From: Tridacna crocea
Taxonomy: Eukaryota; Mollusca; Bivalvia; Cardiida; Cardiidae
NCBI GenBank assembly: GCA_943736015.1
Contig: OX031073.1
Coordinates: forward strand, 29,539,210-29,603,209
DNA: 64,000 bases
Direction: 5' to 3'
Numbering within the stretch: the first letter of the stretch is position 1; every line of letters starts with the position of its first letter. Under the pieces are notes generated by a model. It did no database searches. It was not told the origin of the DNA and worked only from the letters and a program-made list of their open reading frames with translations. Shown piece after piece: positions 1-11,988 of the stretch. Position numbers and translations under genes: made by a program.

Positions 1-416
1 TGGTCATCTGGGGTCAAAGAAATACCTTTAGGGCACTCTAGAAGCCACATTTCATTTTTAAATGACTTGAAAATTGGTCACAATGTTTGTCTCAATGAAG
101 TATCAGATGAGTTTGAAATGGGATCACCTTGGGGGATAAACTAGGTAACTAGGTCAAATGAAAGAAATACCTTGTGGGCACTCCTGAGGCGGCATTTATT
201 GCTCAATTAAGTTGAAAACTGTTAAGAATGTTTGTGTCCATAAATTTTTTATTAGTTCTAAATTGGGTCACATATGGAAATTCCTTGTGGACACTCCGGA
301 TGCCACATTTTAAGCTCAATTGGTCTGACAGTTGGTCAGAAATTCAATTATTGCATGTGGAGTGAAATTTCGCTTATTGACTCAGGTGCGATCCAGGGCC
401 ATCATGGTCTTCTTGT
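1..416 (+). mobile_element. HINE type 1 (AGCTCACC family), 3' part
   Basis: The left part is outside the window. Seen here are about three degenerate monomers of a ~145-bp internal repeat (gaggccacatttt, ggtcagaatgtttgtct, actaggtcaaat) and the family 3' end: CTCAGGTGCGAT, then the hairpin GGGCCATCATGGTC, then TTCTTGT. No gene. Confidence 0.7.
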
Positions 417-685
417 AAAATGATTCTTCCTGCTCTCAACATGGTAATTTTAGAGGCCTGTAAGTTGTGTTTTGTAGTCAATAAAATATGTCCCTCACAC
501 TTATGTGATAGTTTGTATTCTTACGGCTTTGATTTCAGTGTGATGTTCCATTTGAGCAGCAATGACTTTCGGTCTTATGACTATTTTGTCTCTTCCAGAT
601 TCGGTCTCTTTAAATCATGTAAGAAGCTTTCATTACTCTTCACTGGAAAGTCATCTAATTTTCACATCAACTAATAATCATTCTG
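417..685. other. spacer, no gene seen
   Basis: AT-rich sequence. An 84-codon frame at 420-674 on the plus strand has no recognisable domain, no splice context and no company, so I treat it as chance. Confidence 0.4.
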
Positions 686-1200
686 TTAGCTCACCCTAGC
701 AAAAAGTACTCAAGGTGAGCGTTTTTGATTGTCTGTCATCCATTGTATTGTCAACTTTTACCTTGTGTACACTCTAGAGGCTAAATTTTCTGTCAGATAC
801 TCACGAAACTTGGTCTGAATATTTGTTACACCTTGGATGAGTTTGAGAATGTGTCAAGTCAGGCCAGAAACTAGGTCGCCAAGGCAATTTATTGATAAAG
901 GACTGTCAAATGATTTTGAGAATGGGTCAAATACTTGGTCATAAGGTCAAATTAAAAAAACACAATCTGTTCACTGCAGAGGGCACATTTTTCTATACAC
1001 ATGAAATTGGGTCAGAATATTTGTCTTGATGATATCCTGGTTCAGTAGCATAATGAGTCATGTCAGGGTAGAGACTAGGTCGCCAAGACAATCTGTTGAA
1101 AAAGGATTTTCAAACGATTTTGAGAATGGGTCAAATACTTGGTCATAAAGTCAAATATTTGAAAAACAATCTGTACACTCCAGAGGGCACATGTCTCTAT
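686..1200 (+). mobile_element. HINE type 1, 5' part
   Basis: Starts TTAGCTCACCCTAGC and pairs with AAGGTGAGC about 30 bp on (the 5' hairpin). Then come a short degraded GTC-rich stretch and about three ~145-bp monomers (ctctagaggc, ggtcagaatatttgtct, actaggtcgccaag). No 3' hairpin follows; the element is truncated near 1,200. Confidence 0.65.
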
Positions 1201-1830
1201 TTACCTCCTTGATTGCATTGACTTTCAGCCAGTTCGTTCAAAATATTTCAACGTCGATAGTTTAATTTTTTTTTTATTCTCTTGGCGTTGAATCTATTAT
1301 CGCTTTCTTAAAGGAGATTGGCATTTACAATAAACTGTGATATTTACTCTTGAGTTTCTTACCCATCTTTTTTCAACATTCCTTATTCCTTTAATATTCA
1401 TTTTGCATCTCCTTAATGGGAAGATTAGCCCTCTTTGGGGCATCTTAGTTTCACCATTTTTCATAACATTCAGAATTTCATGAAACTTTGTTTGGTGATA
1501 GTTTATTATATGATCTACAAAAATAGGGATTAAAAAGAGGGGTCACCAGCTTTGGGAAAATTATGAATATTTCTTTTAGTACATCCTGCATTGTGGCATC
1601 TCTGGATGAAATTTCACCTATGAAAACTAAGTCTTTGTATATTTTTTAAATGACAACAATTATAAGCAAACTTTGTCTAATTGTATTAGTGAAACATCAA
1701 ATTTAATGAAAAAAATAATTTAGAGTATACTGTATATCAGTATTTAAAGAAAAAACCCGTAATTTATGGCTAAAACATACTTATTTTGGGAAAAAAACCA
1801 AAAAAAACCAAATAGCATCTTTCAAAGGTT
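1201..1830. other. AT-rich spacer, no gene seen
   Basis: Nothing coding or structured was recognised. The stretch is AT-rich with several homopolymer T and A runs. Confidence 0.35.
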
Positions 1831-2553
1831 TTTTATACCCCCGCAAACGAAGTTTGTAGGGGGTATACTGAAATCAACCTGTCGGTCGGTCGGTCCGCAA
1901 AATCTTGTCCGGACAACTCCTCCTACAGTTTCAATCCAATTCGCTTGATACTTGGCAAAAGTGTTCATTAGGAGCTGTAGATGTGCAAGACACACATTTT
2001 GTAAAAAATTCCATCAAGAATTACTGAGTTGTTGCCCCTGATTTAACTTAAAAATGCTTGTCCAGACAACTTCTCCTACAGTTTCTGTCTGATTCACTCT
2101 AAACTTGGCAGAAGTGTTCATTAGGAGTTGTAGATGTGCAAGACGCAACTTTCGTGAAAATTCTATGAAGAATTAATTAATTATTGCCCCTGATTCACAT
2201 TTAAAATGCTTTTCCGGACAACTCCTCCTACAATTTCAGTCGGATTCGCTTTATACTTGGCAGAAGTGTCCATTTGGAGTTGTAGATGTGCAAGACGCAA
2301 ATTTTTGTGAAAATTCCATCAAGAATTACTGGGTTATTGCCCCTGATTTGACTTCAAAATGCTTGTCCGGACAACTCCTCCTACATTTTCTGTCTGATTG
2401 CTTTTAAACTTGGCAGAAGTGTTCATTAGGAGTTGTAGATATGCAAGACGCAACTTTCGTGAAAATTCTATGAAGAGTTAATGAGTCATTGCCCCTGTGA
2501 CATGAAATATAGGGGCGGGGGTATTTATCACCTTTAGTGATAGTTATTCTAGT
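1831..2553 (+). mobile_element. Helitron/HINE-like element, TACCCCC family
   Basis: 5' hairpin: TACCCCCGCAAACGAAG followed by TTTGTAGGGGGTATA. Then a GTCGGTCGGTCGGTCC microsatellite, then about four monomers of ~153 bp starting near 1,904, 2,057, 2,209 and 2,362 (cttgtccggacaactcctcc). The 3' end has an ATCACCTTTAGTGAT hairpin followed by AGTTATTCTAGT, that is, a hairpin then CTAG as expected of rolling-circle transposons. It has no coding capacity, so it is nonautonomous. Confidence 0.75.
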
Positions 2554-3470
2554 TTTTTTATGTTCTAACATTCATATTTTTATCGTTTATATAAATAATA
2601 TTCAGGTACTAAACTAAAAGAATCAGGCTCAAAACAAATATGTCACCAGCCTTATTTTTTAAGAAAATGCATTTTAAGTTTGTGGGTGGGGCACTAACTA
2701 ATGAGTAAATGTAAGGTTTTTTTCAAAGACAAAAACATTCTATGAAGTAAATTATGTCAATTTTTTCAATAATACAACAATATTTATAAGAATCAAGTTT
2801 GTTGGTCATAATAAACCAATTCATAGCATATAAGCTAATACTGGTGTTAGCATTTAACCCATTTCCAAATAACTAATTTCAGACACTAATATATTTGAAG
2901 CGTTTGCAGATGCTAAACCAAATCCTGATTCATGTATCACAGTTCTTTGATAGGTCAGACATCATTGTGCGAAAAATAGGAATCAATCATTAGGAGGAAT
3001 ATCTCATTTTGATATCAATGTTTTCTAATGTTGTCTGCTGCAGACTCATCAAGGTAAGGGCAACATGGTAAAGGAGAAAGAGTTATGTGCAGACCCTTGT
3101 TTTTTGCAAGGCTTAACCAAGTTACATAATTTTGGACTAGACCAAACTGAAAGCATCTGCATTCAAAAGGATGTTTCAGCTCGACGATACATCTGCCAGA
3201 TAGAGCACTGGAAGTAGTATCTGTGTCCATATTCCGTTGTTAGGTGATTTGATTCACTTTGACTTTCAGTCCGATCTTTTGAAAGCATAATTTTGGATTC
3301 ATGCCTTGCATATAATCATTTGGCTTGTTTAAAATACGTTTTTCTTCATTTTGATGACATGAAACGACCCATTGTAGTTCTTAGTTGATCTATTCTGCAG
3401 ACATTGACAAGTGTGGCAGGATCAGTTGTGCTAGGTGCTCACCGTTTTTTGAGTAAAAGGTGAGCGTAAT
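2554..3470. other. spacer with a probable MITE remnant
   Basis: About 3,015-3,245 resembles one arm of the piggyBac-like MITE found elsewhere in this window (attttggactagaccaaac, gaaagcatctgca) but is decayed. The rest is AT-rich with no gene seen. Confidence 0.35.
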
Positions 3471-4803
3471 GGTTACACGAAGCTTGAAAATGGAAACTGT
3501 GGTGAATTTCATTAATGAGAGTCATTGTCTGCGCATGTCATATTCTTCGAAGATTCGACTGTCTTATATGACGCATCACTACTAGCCCCGAAAGCGGGCT
3601 GACTGTAAATATTATGCTCTATAAAGTAGCAATGTTGAAAATAGCCTTTACGTATCAATACGTTTGAGGAGAAATGAGACCTGCTTTAGCAACAGATTTC
3701 TCTAAACTGGTGAACATAGTTGAGTGAATTGCACGAGGTAGCGTTTTATTGGGTAAACCTTTTTTTTTTGTTTTAAATTCAAAGTAACGGTTGTCGCGTA
3801 GGAAAGTGGTTCGGTTCTGTACCCAGGATGCCCATATCAGATAGATGAGTATTTATAGAATGCCATCTAGCAGGAGATAATGTAATGAGAGTATGCTGAT
3901 CTCATTGGAGGCTCCAATCTTTACCAGTTTTAACACTCATTACCAAGGAAAAGCAATATTGTCAGTCTTAACCTTTTAATCTAAAACTCTTGAGTAGGCA
4001 GGGAATGCCCAGCCACTCAATATCATATTTTATGCACATTATAAATGACACATATTCTTCTTCATTCAGAATATTTGTCTTGATGATATCCTGGTTCAGT
4101 AGCGTAATGAGTCATGACAGGTTAAGAGTGTTTTGTTAGTTTTCTTTGCACAAACTAGTGGGCATGGATTCTAGCTTCTTTGTCCCTAGACTTGTTCATC
4201 CATGTTTGTCAAGACTCGTTTGTGCAAGTGTGTTTGCCCTTTGAAAGATCCCATTTATTTTTTAATCATATCTGGAGCCCAAAGAAGGCTTTGTAGTAGA
4301 AAGTACAATATTTGACTTTTCATGAAGGAAATAATTAAATAGTTGTGCTAGGATATTTTTACATATGCTAGGAAATCATATGTAACCAGACTGCTAATTC
4401 TGAGCCATATTCATGGCAAATGCAAAACTTCTAAAATTCATTTCCGCTACACATAAATAGCATAAAAATATTTCATTTTTAATGGTATTTTACAAAGAAA
4501 TCTAAGACTGTATTTCATGGGCTCAGTCTGTATGGTTTTGCAAGAAATGATACTACAAGGATACCATCAATGCAACTAGAAAGGCAGAAGAAATGAAGGT
4601 AACTGCTAGTTCCACACCCACCTCTTCTAATGCAAAGTGTACAAACCTGTATTCATATTCTGATAAATGAACATGATCGAATGAGCCATCGAGAATTGGT
4701 CGTCAAATTGATAGCCTATGTCAATATATTAGCACTCAGACTTAACTAAACAAGCAGTTGGTATACTTTTTTTACCTGTGCCGCTGTAAGAGGAAAATGG
4801 TGT
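3471..4803. other. unassigned sequence
   Basis: Less repetitive than its surroundings; no convincing frame or RNA gene. About 4,068-4,122 is a ~50-bp copy of the HINE monomer at 1,013-1,066 (gtcttgatgatatcctggtt). Simple T runs occur near 3,760. Confidence 0.3.
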
Positions 4804-5613
4804 TTTTAGCTCCACTGGCAGAAGGCCAGCAGGCTTATGTCATGGACGGGTGTCTGTCGAGCGTCAGTGTGTTAGTGTGTGCTTACGTGCTTTAACTTTT
4901 GTTTTAAACATTTTCTTCTCTGAAACTTCCTATCCAGATTTAATGAAACTTCACAGATCCTGCCATGGTCCTCTTCAGAATTTCTTGACAGAATTTGATT
5001 CCTTTAAAAACTCTGGTTGCCATGGCAACAAAAGTTTTTAAAAAATAACATTTCTGAAAATCTTCTTCTCTGAAACCACAAGGCCCAGAGCTACTGAATT
5101 TGGAATGTAGGTTTATCTAATGGACCTTTAACAAGTTTCTTCATATTATAGGCCTGGGGTCAAAATTGACTCTATTCCAGGGATCACAAGTTTAACATAG
5201 GCTTCTATTATAGTCACTTCAATTTAAACATTAATCAAGGGAAATCAGTCTTTTTATAAAGGATAAAGTTGTTACTATTTACCTCCCTTACTTATCAAAC
5301 TGTAGCGGTACATGGTTGATGTTAGATATTAAGTTTTTGATAGGAAATATTCTGTTTTCAGGAAGAGGGATTCATTTTGATACAAATAGTTATGCTCACA
5401 TGAGTGGAATATTAAATTCAGAGTAAGGTTTCATTCAGGTTTTTTTTCCTCAAGAATTTTACCTTTCATGCCAATGAATTAATCTGCTTGTATTGCCTAA
5501 CAGTGTTCATTGTTTTCAAAGGCTGTCTTTTTCAGGGTCATGAAGACTTCAATTTCTGTAGTAAAGGGTTAAAAAACCAGTGGAGCGATACATGGCCATC
5601 ATGGCCCTCTTGT
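4804..5613 (+). mobile_element. HINE type 2 (AGCTCCACTGGC family)
   Basis: 5' end TTTTTAGCTCCACTGGCAG followed by AAGGCCAGCAGGCTTATGTC. 3' end CCAGTGGAGCGATACATGG, hairpin GGCCATCATGGCC, then CTCTTGT. The 5' AGCTCCACTGG and 3' CCAGTGGAGC are inverted copies. The 3' half (about 5,150-5,613) is homologous to 49,300-49,757. Confidence 0.75.
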
Positions 5614-6600
5614 TTAAACATCATGCCAGCCCAGTTTCTTATTGCAGGGTCCCAAATTGTGACATCCCATGCTGAAAAGGCAGAAATGGATATCGAAATA
5701 GTAGCCGTCAATCTGTCCAGCCTTCCTTCATTCTGACCTTAGGTCCTTCAGCCTGTCTGTCTGTTCATCCGCATTTCTTGTCTGAAGCAAAACTCAATAC
5801 TAGTTGAGGTGTAAACATGATACTGCACAGGCAGATAGATCTCATAAATAGTCCGGCATGGAAACGTGGAATATCACCCAAAGCATGCAATAGCGTCTAT
5901 AGAAGATGTTTTTGCATTTTTTGAAAGAGGATACATAGTACATTACAAAACCAAGTGATGCCAGTCTGGCATCCTTGGGCAACTTGCTAGTAACAAAATG
6001 GTGTCCTAGATGGCGGCTAAAATGATTTTTACATAAAATGGACACATATCACTCATATCGTTTCTAAATTTAAGTTATCAGCAACTGTTTGCACTAATCC
6101 CTTTGAAGCATTAGAAATGCCTTTGAGTGTTGAGGATGAGGTTGCCTCAACAGCCGCTGATTTCTTAAAGAGGCCCTAATACTCTTTTTAAGCCAGTTTT
6201 AACTCATTTTGTTTTTATTTTATCAAAATATAGTCATTCTTATATATTTATGCCAAATATTGCGCCTGACGGTTGCAAGGTTGCTTAGATTACGATCGAT
6301 AGAAAATGCATTTCGCAGACTTGCGGCCTTCAATGTAAACAGACTCATCGTTTCCGGTTTTTGAATCGAAGATTTTCTATATCCGTTATTCACTTGGGTA
6401 GATTCGTATGATGATCATGCATTCTGTCACGTGACTATATTTGACCTTGGCCCTGCGTCTGATGCGATAAATAAAGGAAAATGGATGCTTCTCTGTTGCA
6501 GACTCGATTTTAAGACGGAGATCGAGGCCTATATGCAAATTACACCGTATCCGATTCTAGGCGGAAACCATCGATAAATTTCCTTAAATGATCCTTAAGT
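5614..6600. other. unassigned sequence, no gene seen
   Basis: AT-rich, apparently single-copy within the window. No domain-like frame found. Confidence 0.3.
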
Positions 6601-7592
6601 GATGCACTTTCAGAATACTCCATAGATTTGAATTCCATGAAGAACTCTGGTTGCCATGGCAACAGAAAGAAAAACTGTAAAAAATCCTTTTATCCCAAAT
6701 TGTAAGGGCAAGAGCTTTCACATATGGCATGTAGCATCATCTGGTGGCCCTTTACTAAAGTACTTCAAACTATGTTATGCAGTGTTGAAAAATGGGTTCT
6801 TGGATTTCACATAGAGATAAAGAAGGAAATCTTTTGAAATCTTCTTGTCCCAAACCGTAAGGGCTAGAGCTCTCATATATGGCATGTAGCATCATCTAGT
6901 GGCCCTCTACCATATAACTTCAAATTATGGCCCTAGTTGGAAATTGGTCTTATGTTGTTGGTTCTTGGATTTCACATAGAGATAAAGAAGGAAATCTTTA
7001 AAAATCTTTGTGATACAAACCGTAAGGGTTAGGCATGTAGCATCATCCAGTGGCCCTCTACCAAAATACCTCATATTATGGTCCTGGTGTTAAAAAAAAT
7101 GCCCTATGTTGTGGGGTCTCAGATTTCACATAGAGATAAGGAAGGAAATCTTTAAAAATCTTCTTGTCCCAAATCATAAGGGCTAGAGCTTTCATATATG
7201 GCATGTAGCATCATCTAGTGGTCCTCTACCAAAATACTTCAAATTTTGGCCCTGGTATGAAAATTAGCACAATGTTGTTGGTCTCGGATTTCACATAGAG
7301 ATAAAGAGGGAAATCTTTAAAAATCTTCTTGTCCCAAACCCTAAGGGCTAGAGCTTTCATATTTGGCATGTAGCATTATGGTGTTGTGTCTTCTTGCAAG
7401 TGTTTGTTGGAAAGAGGTTGATCACCATTATATCTTGAAAAGAGTCAACTTAATACTGATCTGCGTAAATGTTATTTAATTCCTTGAGCATCTCTGCAAC
7501 AATTACAGTAAACTTTGCTTATTACTACATGTATATTGCTTAATAGGATATTTCAGGTGAGCAATTTAGGACCATTGTGGACCTCTTGTCTT
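6601..7592 (+). mobile_element. HINE type 1, 5'-truncated, ~165-bp tandem core
   Basis: Begins inside the conserved core (aactctggttgccatggcaa at 6,640), then about five monomers of ~165 bp (caaaccgtaagggctagagc, atggcatgtagcatcatc, cacatagagataaagaagg). The 3' end near 7,553-7,592 is TTCAGGTGAGCAATTTAGG, hairpin, CTCTTGT. Confidence 0.65.
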
Positions 7593-8313
7593 ACTTAAAC
7601 TTTGTCCAGAGTATAACTACATGAGATATAAACATGAAACTTCACAGGTTGAAAGATGACATTGAGGAGAAGAGCAGTGTACAAGAACTATTATTTTCAG
7701 CCCCTTTGTTCAGGAGTTATCTCTCTTTGATATTTTTCTTACCTATATTTTGTCCGGAGAATAATTCAAAATCAAACGTAATACTTCACGGTACAGGTGC
7801 ATAGATCACATTGAGAAGAAGTGCAATGCCATAACTCTTGGTGGCACAGTTTAGGAGTTGTTGTCCTTTGTTATTTTTCCTTTTTAAATTTTGTGCACAG
7901 TTTGACTTGAAAACTTCATCAGATATAATATAGTGTATAGTAGTAGATTTTGGCCAGATACCACATGTTGCCTGTGGCCTGTTGATATGTTTTAAATCAC
8001 CTTTGATAGCAGATGGCAACTTTATGATGTCATCTCTGCCATATGCTTAAGTGCATGTAGTAACTTGATATGATTTCAGCTTCTGAATTTGATTTCCAAA
8101 TGCGTACCATTTGAAGCTGCAATGGATATGCATTCTTCAAGTAGATACTAAATGCAATTACAGGAAATAACTGATGTACACAGTTGTATGTTGTACACTA
8201 AACATCCCCGCTTTGCAGAAAAATGCAACCATGCTTTATTGTTGTAGGAAACACTGGCATATGTTGATAGTGTTTCTGAGAATTTGCTAAAGAATTCAAC
8301 TATTTTATGTCTA
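7593..8313. repeat. diverged tandem repeat and spacer
   Basis: 7,600-7,960 holds two to three diverged ~145-bp units (actttgtccagagtataact, attttgtccggagaataatt, attttgtgcacagtttgac). The remainder is AT-rich with no gene seen. Confidence 0.4.
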
Positions 8314-8315
8314 GT

Positions 8316-9790
8316 TAGCTCATCTGAGCACAAAGTGCTCAGGATGAGCTATTATGATCATTCAACGTCAGTCGGTGTCCATCATCCCTCCGTTGTCCAT
8401 CGTTCAGTTCACATTTTTTTGTTTACACTCTAGCATCTACAATTTTTAGCTCACCTGAGAGCATGAAGTGCTCATGGTGAGCTCTTGTAATCATGCTGTG
8501 TCCGTAGTCTGTCACGCGTCGTCCAGTGGTCAAATTTTACCTTGTGTACACTCTAGAGGTTACATTTCAATTCCATGCTCATGAAACTTAGTCAGAATGT
8601 TTGTCCCAATAAAATCTCGCACGAGTCCAAAAATAGGTCATGTCGGAGCAAAATCTAGGTCACTATGTCAAATCTTAGAAAAAACTTATGTAGGCTCTGA
8701 GTCCACATTTTCTGTCCAATACTCCTGAAAGTTGTTCAGAGTGTTTGGCTTGGTGATACCTTGAATGAGTTTGAAAATAGATTGTTTGGGGTCAAAAACA
8801 AGGTCACTGGGTCAAAAATTAGAAAAATATTGTGCATGTTCTAGAGGCCACACTGTTTGTTTTGGTAATATCTCAAAATAGTTTGATAATGGGTAATGTC
8901 GGTTAAAAAAATAGGTCACTTGTGAAATCTTAGAAAAACCTTGTGTATGCTCTAGAGGCCACGTTTTCTGTCCAGTACTCATCAAACATGGTCAGAATGT
9001 TTGTCTTAGTGATATCTCAGAAGAATTTGAAATTGGGTAATGTCCGATCAAAACTAGGTCACTAGGTCAAATCTTAGAAAAACCTTGTGTATGCTTTAGA
9101 TGCCACACTTTTAGTCCAAAACTCTTTAAAGTTGGTCAGAATGTTTGTCTTGGTAATATATTGAAAGAGTTTGAAAATTAGTATCTAGGTCACTAGTTTA
9201 ACTGTTCAAAAACTTCTTTACTTCCTAGAGGTCTCATTTTGAATGCAATACTCATGAAATTTTGTCAGAATGTTGGTCTTGCAACAGTTTGCAAGTGGGA
9301 AATTTCGGGTCAATGACTCATGAAAATCTTGGTAGAATGTTTGTCATAATATCTCAAAAGAGATTGAAAATTGGTTATGTTTGGTCAAAAGTCTCAGGTG
9401 AGTGATTTCAGGGCCATCATGGCCCTCTTGTTAACAAATCAGCGCCAGACTTGGTCAAAATATATTGACCATAAAATCTCAAATGATTTTCATTATGGGT
9501 CTAGATGGACAAGAATAACTGGAATTATTTGCCCTTGAAGTAGAAAAATTGCTATATTTGACTTCGTGTACACTGTAGCATGTACAAATTTCAACCAATC
9601 AGCACAGAACTTGGTCAAAAATATAAATGACCATAAGATCTCGGATGAGTTCACTTTTGAGTCTAATCGGATTACAGCAACTGGAGTTATTTACTTTTCA
9701 TTAGAAAAACTGTATATTTGACTTTCTTTACACTCTAGCATCTACAATTTTTAACAAATCAGCACTAAAGTTGGTCAAGATATATATGAC
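8316..9790 (+). mobile_element. HINE type 1 'CTCTAGCATCTAC' subtype, split by a nested element
   Basis: Starts TTAGCTCATCTGAGCAC with a GTC-rich stretch, then ~150-bp monomers (ttgtttacactctagcatct, aaatcagcaccagacttgg, gaccataagatctcgg). It is interrupted at 8,447-9,431 by a second HINE, resumes with TAACAAATCAGCGCC, and is cut off at about 9,790 by the foldback. Its likely 3' end lies at 17,230-17,808, because the sister element at 47,321-50,577 joins the same two core types. Confidence 0.65.
8447..9431 (+). mobile_element. HINE type 1 nested in another HINE
   Basis: AGCTCACCTGAGAGCATG start, six or so ~145-bp monomers, and end CTCAGGTGAGTGATTTCAGG with the GGGCCATCATGGCCC hairpin and TCTTGT. 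The host reads ACAATTTTT before it and TTAACAAATC after it. The uninterrupted version ACAATTTTTAACAAATC occurs at about 9,745-9,762 in the next host monomer, so the insertion was into a T run. Confidence 0.85.
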
Positions 9791-10724
9791 CATAAAGCGG
9801 TGGTCACATATTCACGGAAGACCACCACAAAAGAGCTCCGGTCTAATTGCTCACGGATGACTATGCAAATATCAAATTCCGTAGTCCGCTACGGTTCCAA
9901 TACGTGAGGACGGAGTTGGACGAATCTACAGCCAAAATGTAGGTAAAAGCTCCAGAAGAGATATGGATATACGATTTCTATGGTACAAGTAGGGATTAGT
10001 ATGAATAAGAACGATCCGATACAAAGTAGTACGAATCGCCAGGGATTGATATGAACCTACCACGATTTAGCATTCCATACACAACATCAAGCTTGCTCAA
10101 TTTCAAAATGCAACAAGTTCGGCCATGAGAGCCTCATACTGGCCATGAAGGGGTCTTCGTAAAAGTCCACATACTCTCTGTCTTTTACTACCTGATTATT
10201 ATTATCAGTAACCCATTGCCAGTTGACAAATTTTGTCCTCCATGAAATTGAAAGCATCTGCAGACAACAACGGTAAATTTGGTAAAAATGAGCTTCAGTT
10301 TTACAATAAGGTAGAGAACATTGTGCGAAATGGAGAAATTGCTCATTTTGAGCATCTTTTTAGATTTCCTTGAGTGTTTTCTAGACTTGTCTGTTGCAGA
10401 CCCATAAAAAGAATAGATTGAATGGGAAAGAGTTTATTATAAAATACTGATCAATAACGTTTCTCTTATGTTCATAAAATCTGCTGTTTACTTTACACTT
10501 ACCGGTACAATGATTATCATCAATGTTTATGTTTTAAAAGTAAAGTGCTTGTTTATTATAGTTTGTATCACCCATATTGAAAGGGCCAGCCTCCTGGCTT
10601 TAAGAGACACCTCATTTTCTGAGCATCTTAACTCCTGATTCTATCTTTAATGCCTGACACCAGGTAGGCAACCAGTAACCATACATTTAACTAGCTGGCG
10701 GCTCACCAACCAACCATATCAGAC

Positions 10725-10797
10725 CAAGCTCCTGACGGGACTTGAACCTTTGACCTCCCGTTCCGTTGGCGGATGTCTGAACCACCAGAAACGTTGA
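10725..10797 (-). mobile_element. tRNA-derived SINE head, left palindrome arm
   Basis: Read on the minus strand it gives TTTCTGGTGGTTCAGAC (A-box-like) and AAGGTTCAAGTCCCGTC (a good B box), spaced as in tRNA promoters. A diverged mirror copy is on the plus strand at about 11,155-11,225 (GGTGGTTCAAGC; ATGTTCGAGACCCGCC). Confidence 0.45.
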
Positions 10798-11149
10798 CAG
10801 TTTTATGTACTAGTATTATTTTATCTTTTTACTTGCATCTTTTGTATCGTTGTTTGGATAGAATGTCACATTATAAGACTGATGTTTATTCACTTTCATG
10901 CAATGTTTTGTAAAATATGTAACCTTAAAGGTATTACTAATAGTATGATAAGATATAATTATTACATCTATGAATGTCATCAAGCTGCTGGACCAGTGCC
11001 TTGATATTACTAATAATACTTTTAATTTAAGGTTACATATATACATTGTACGAAAATGAATAAATATGAGTATTATAATGTGACATTCTATCCAAACAAT
11101 GATGCTAAACATGCAAGTAAGACGATCAAATAGTACGAGTACATAAAAC

Positions 11150-11230
11150 TGTCACCGTTTCTGGTGGTTCAAGCAACCGCAAACGAAATGGGAGGTCAAA
11201 TGTTCGAGACCCGCCAAGAGCTTGTTCTGA
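11150..11230 (+). mobile_element. tRNA-derived SINE head, right palindrome arm
   Basis: Mirror partner of the copy at 10,725-10,797. The B-box-like ATGTTCGAGACCCGCC is at about 11,197. It is flanked by the same sequence (gctggttggtgaaccgcc) in inverse order. Confidence 0.4.
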
Positions 11231-11961
11231 TATGGCTGGTTGGTGAACCGCCAGCTAGTTAAACGTATGGTTACTGGTTGCCTGCCTGTTGCCAGGCTGG
11301 CCCTTTCGAAATGGGTGATACTTACTATAAAGACAAGCACTTTACTTCTAAAACATAAGTATTCACGATAATCAGTGTAATTGTGAAATAAACAGCAGAT
11401 TTTATGAACATAAGAAAAACGTTATTGATCAATATTTTCATTGAACCCTAAAATTTCATTCAATCTCTTCTTTTTATGGGTCTGCAACAGACAAGTCAAG
11501 AAAACATTCTGATTCTAGGAAATCAAAGAAAATGCTCAAAATGGGCAATTTATCCATTTCCCACAATGCTTTCAACCTTATTGTAGAACTGAAGCTCATT
11601 TGTACCAAATTTACAGTTGTTGTCTGCAGATGCTTTCAATTTCGTGGAGGCCAAATTTTGTCAACTTGTGATGGGTTATTGATTATAATAATCAGGCAAT
11701 AAAACACAGAGAATATGTGGACTACAGATTGGCTTTTACGAAGACCCCTCCATGGCCAGTATGACGCTTTCATGGCCGAACTTGTTGCATTTTAAAAGTG
11801 AGCAGGCTAGAGCATTTGGACGGAATGCTAAATCGTGGTAGGTCCGTATCGATCCGTGACGATTTGTACTACTACGTATTCACACTGGAGAGACCTTACG
11901 AACTTGCTCCTGGTCAACGTTACTGCCCCTGTCAATTTTACGTACCGGTTCGAGTATAAAC

Positions 11962-11988
11962 ATGGCTGCGCCCACAAGATTACACAAG
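11962..11988 (+). other. candidate mini initiator exon in foldback arm
   Basis: ATG in a good Kozak context (AAACATGG) opens nine codons reading MAAPTRLHK, followed at once by a strong donor AAG|GTAAGC. The same string is present inverted at about 16,308-16,334. It ends in phase 0, so it cannot be joined directly to the DED exon at 17,868, which needs two bases from upstream. It may be a captured first exon or chance. Confidence 0.25.

Larger units (their letters stand above)
10022..11876. mobile_element. palindromic insertion inside the foldback left arm
   Basis: Arms of about 900 bp mirror each other around ~10,970 (GTAACCTTAAAGGTATTAC at 10,919 against the inverse near 11,010-11,036; AGCATTCC at 10,070 against GGAATGCTAAATCGTGG at 11,822). 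The right arm of the big foldback lacks it: there the flanks are joined directly at about 16,425. It is therefore a separate insertion. Termini look like AAAGTAGTACGAATCG and its inverse. Confidence 0.65.
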
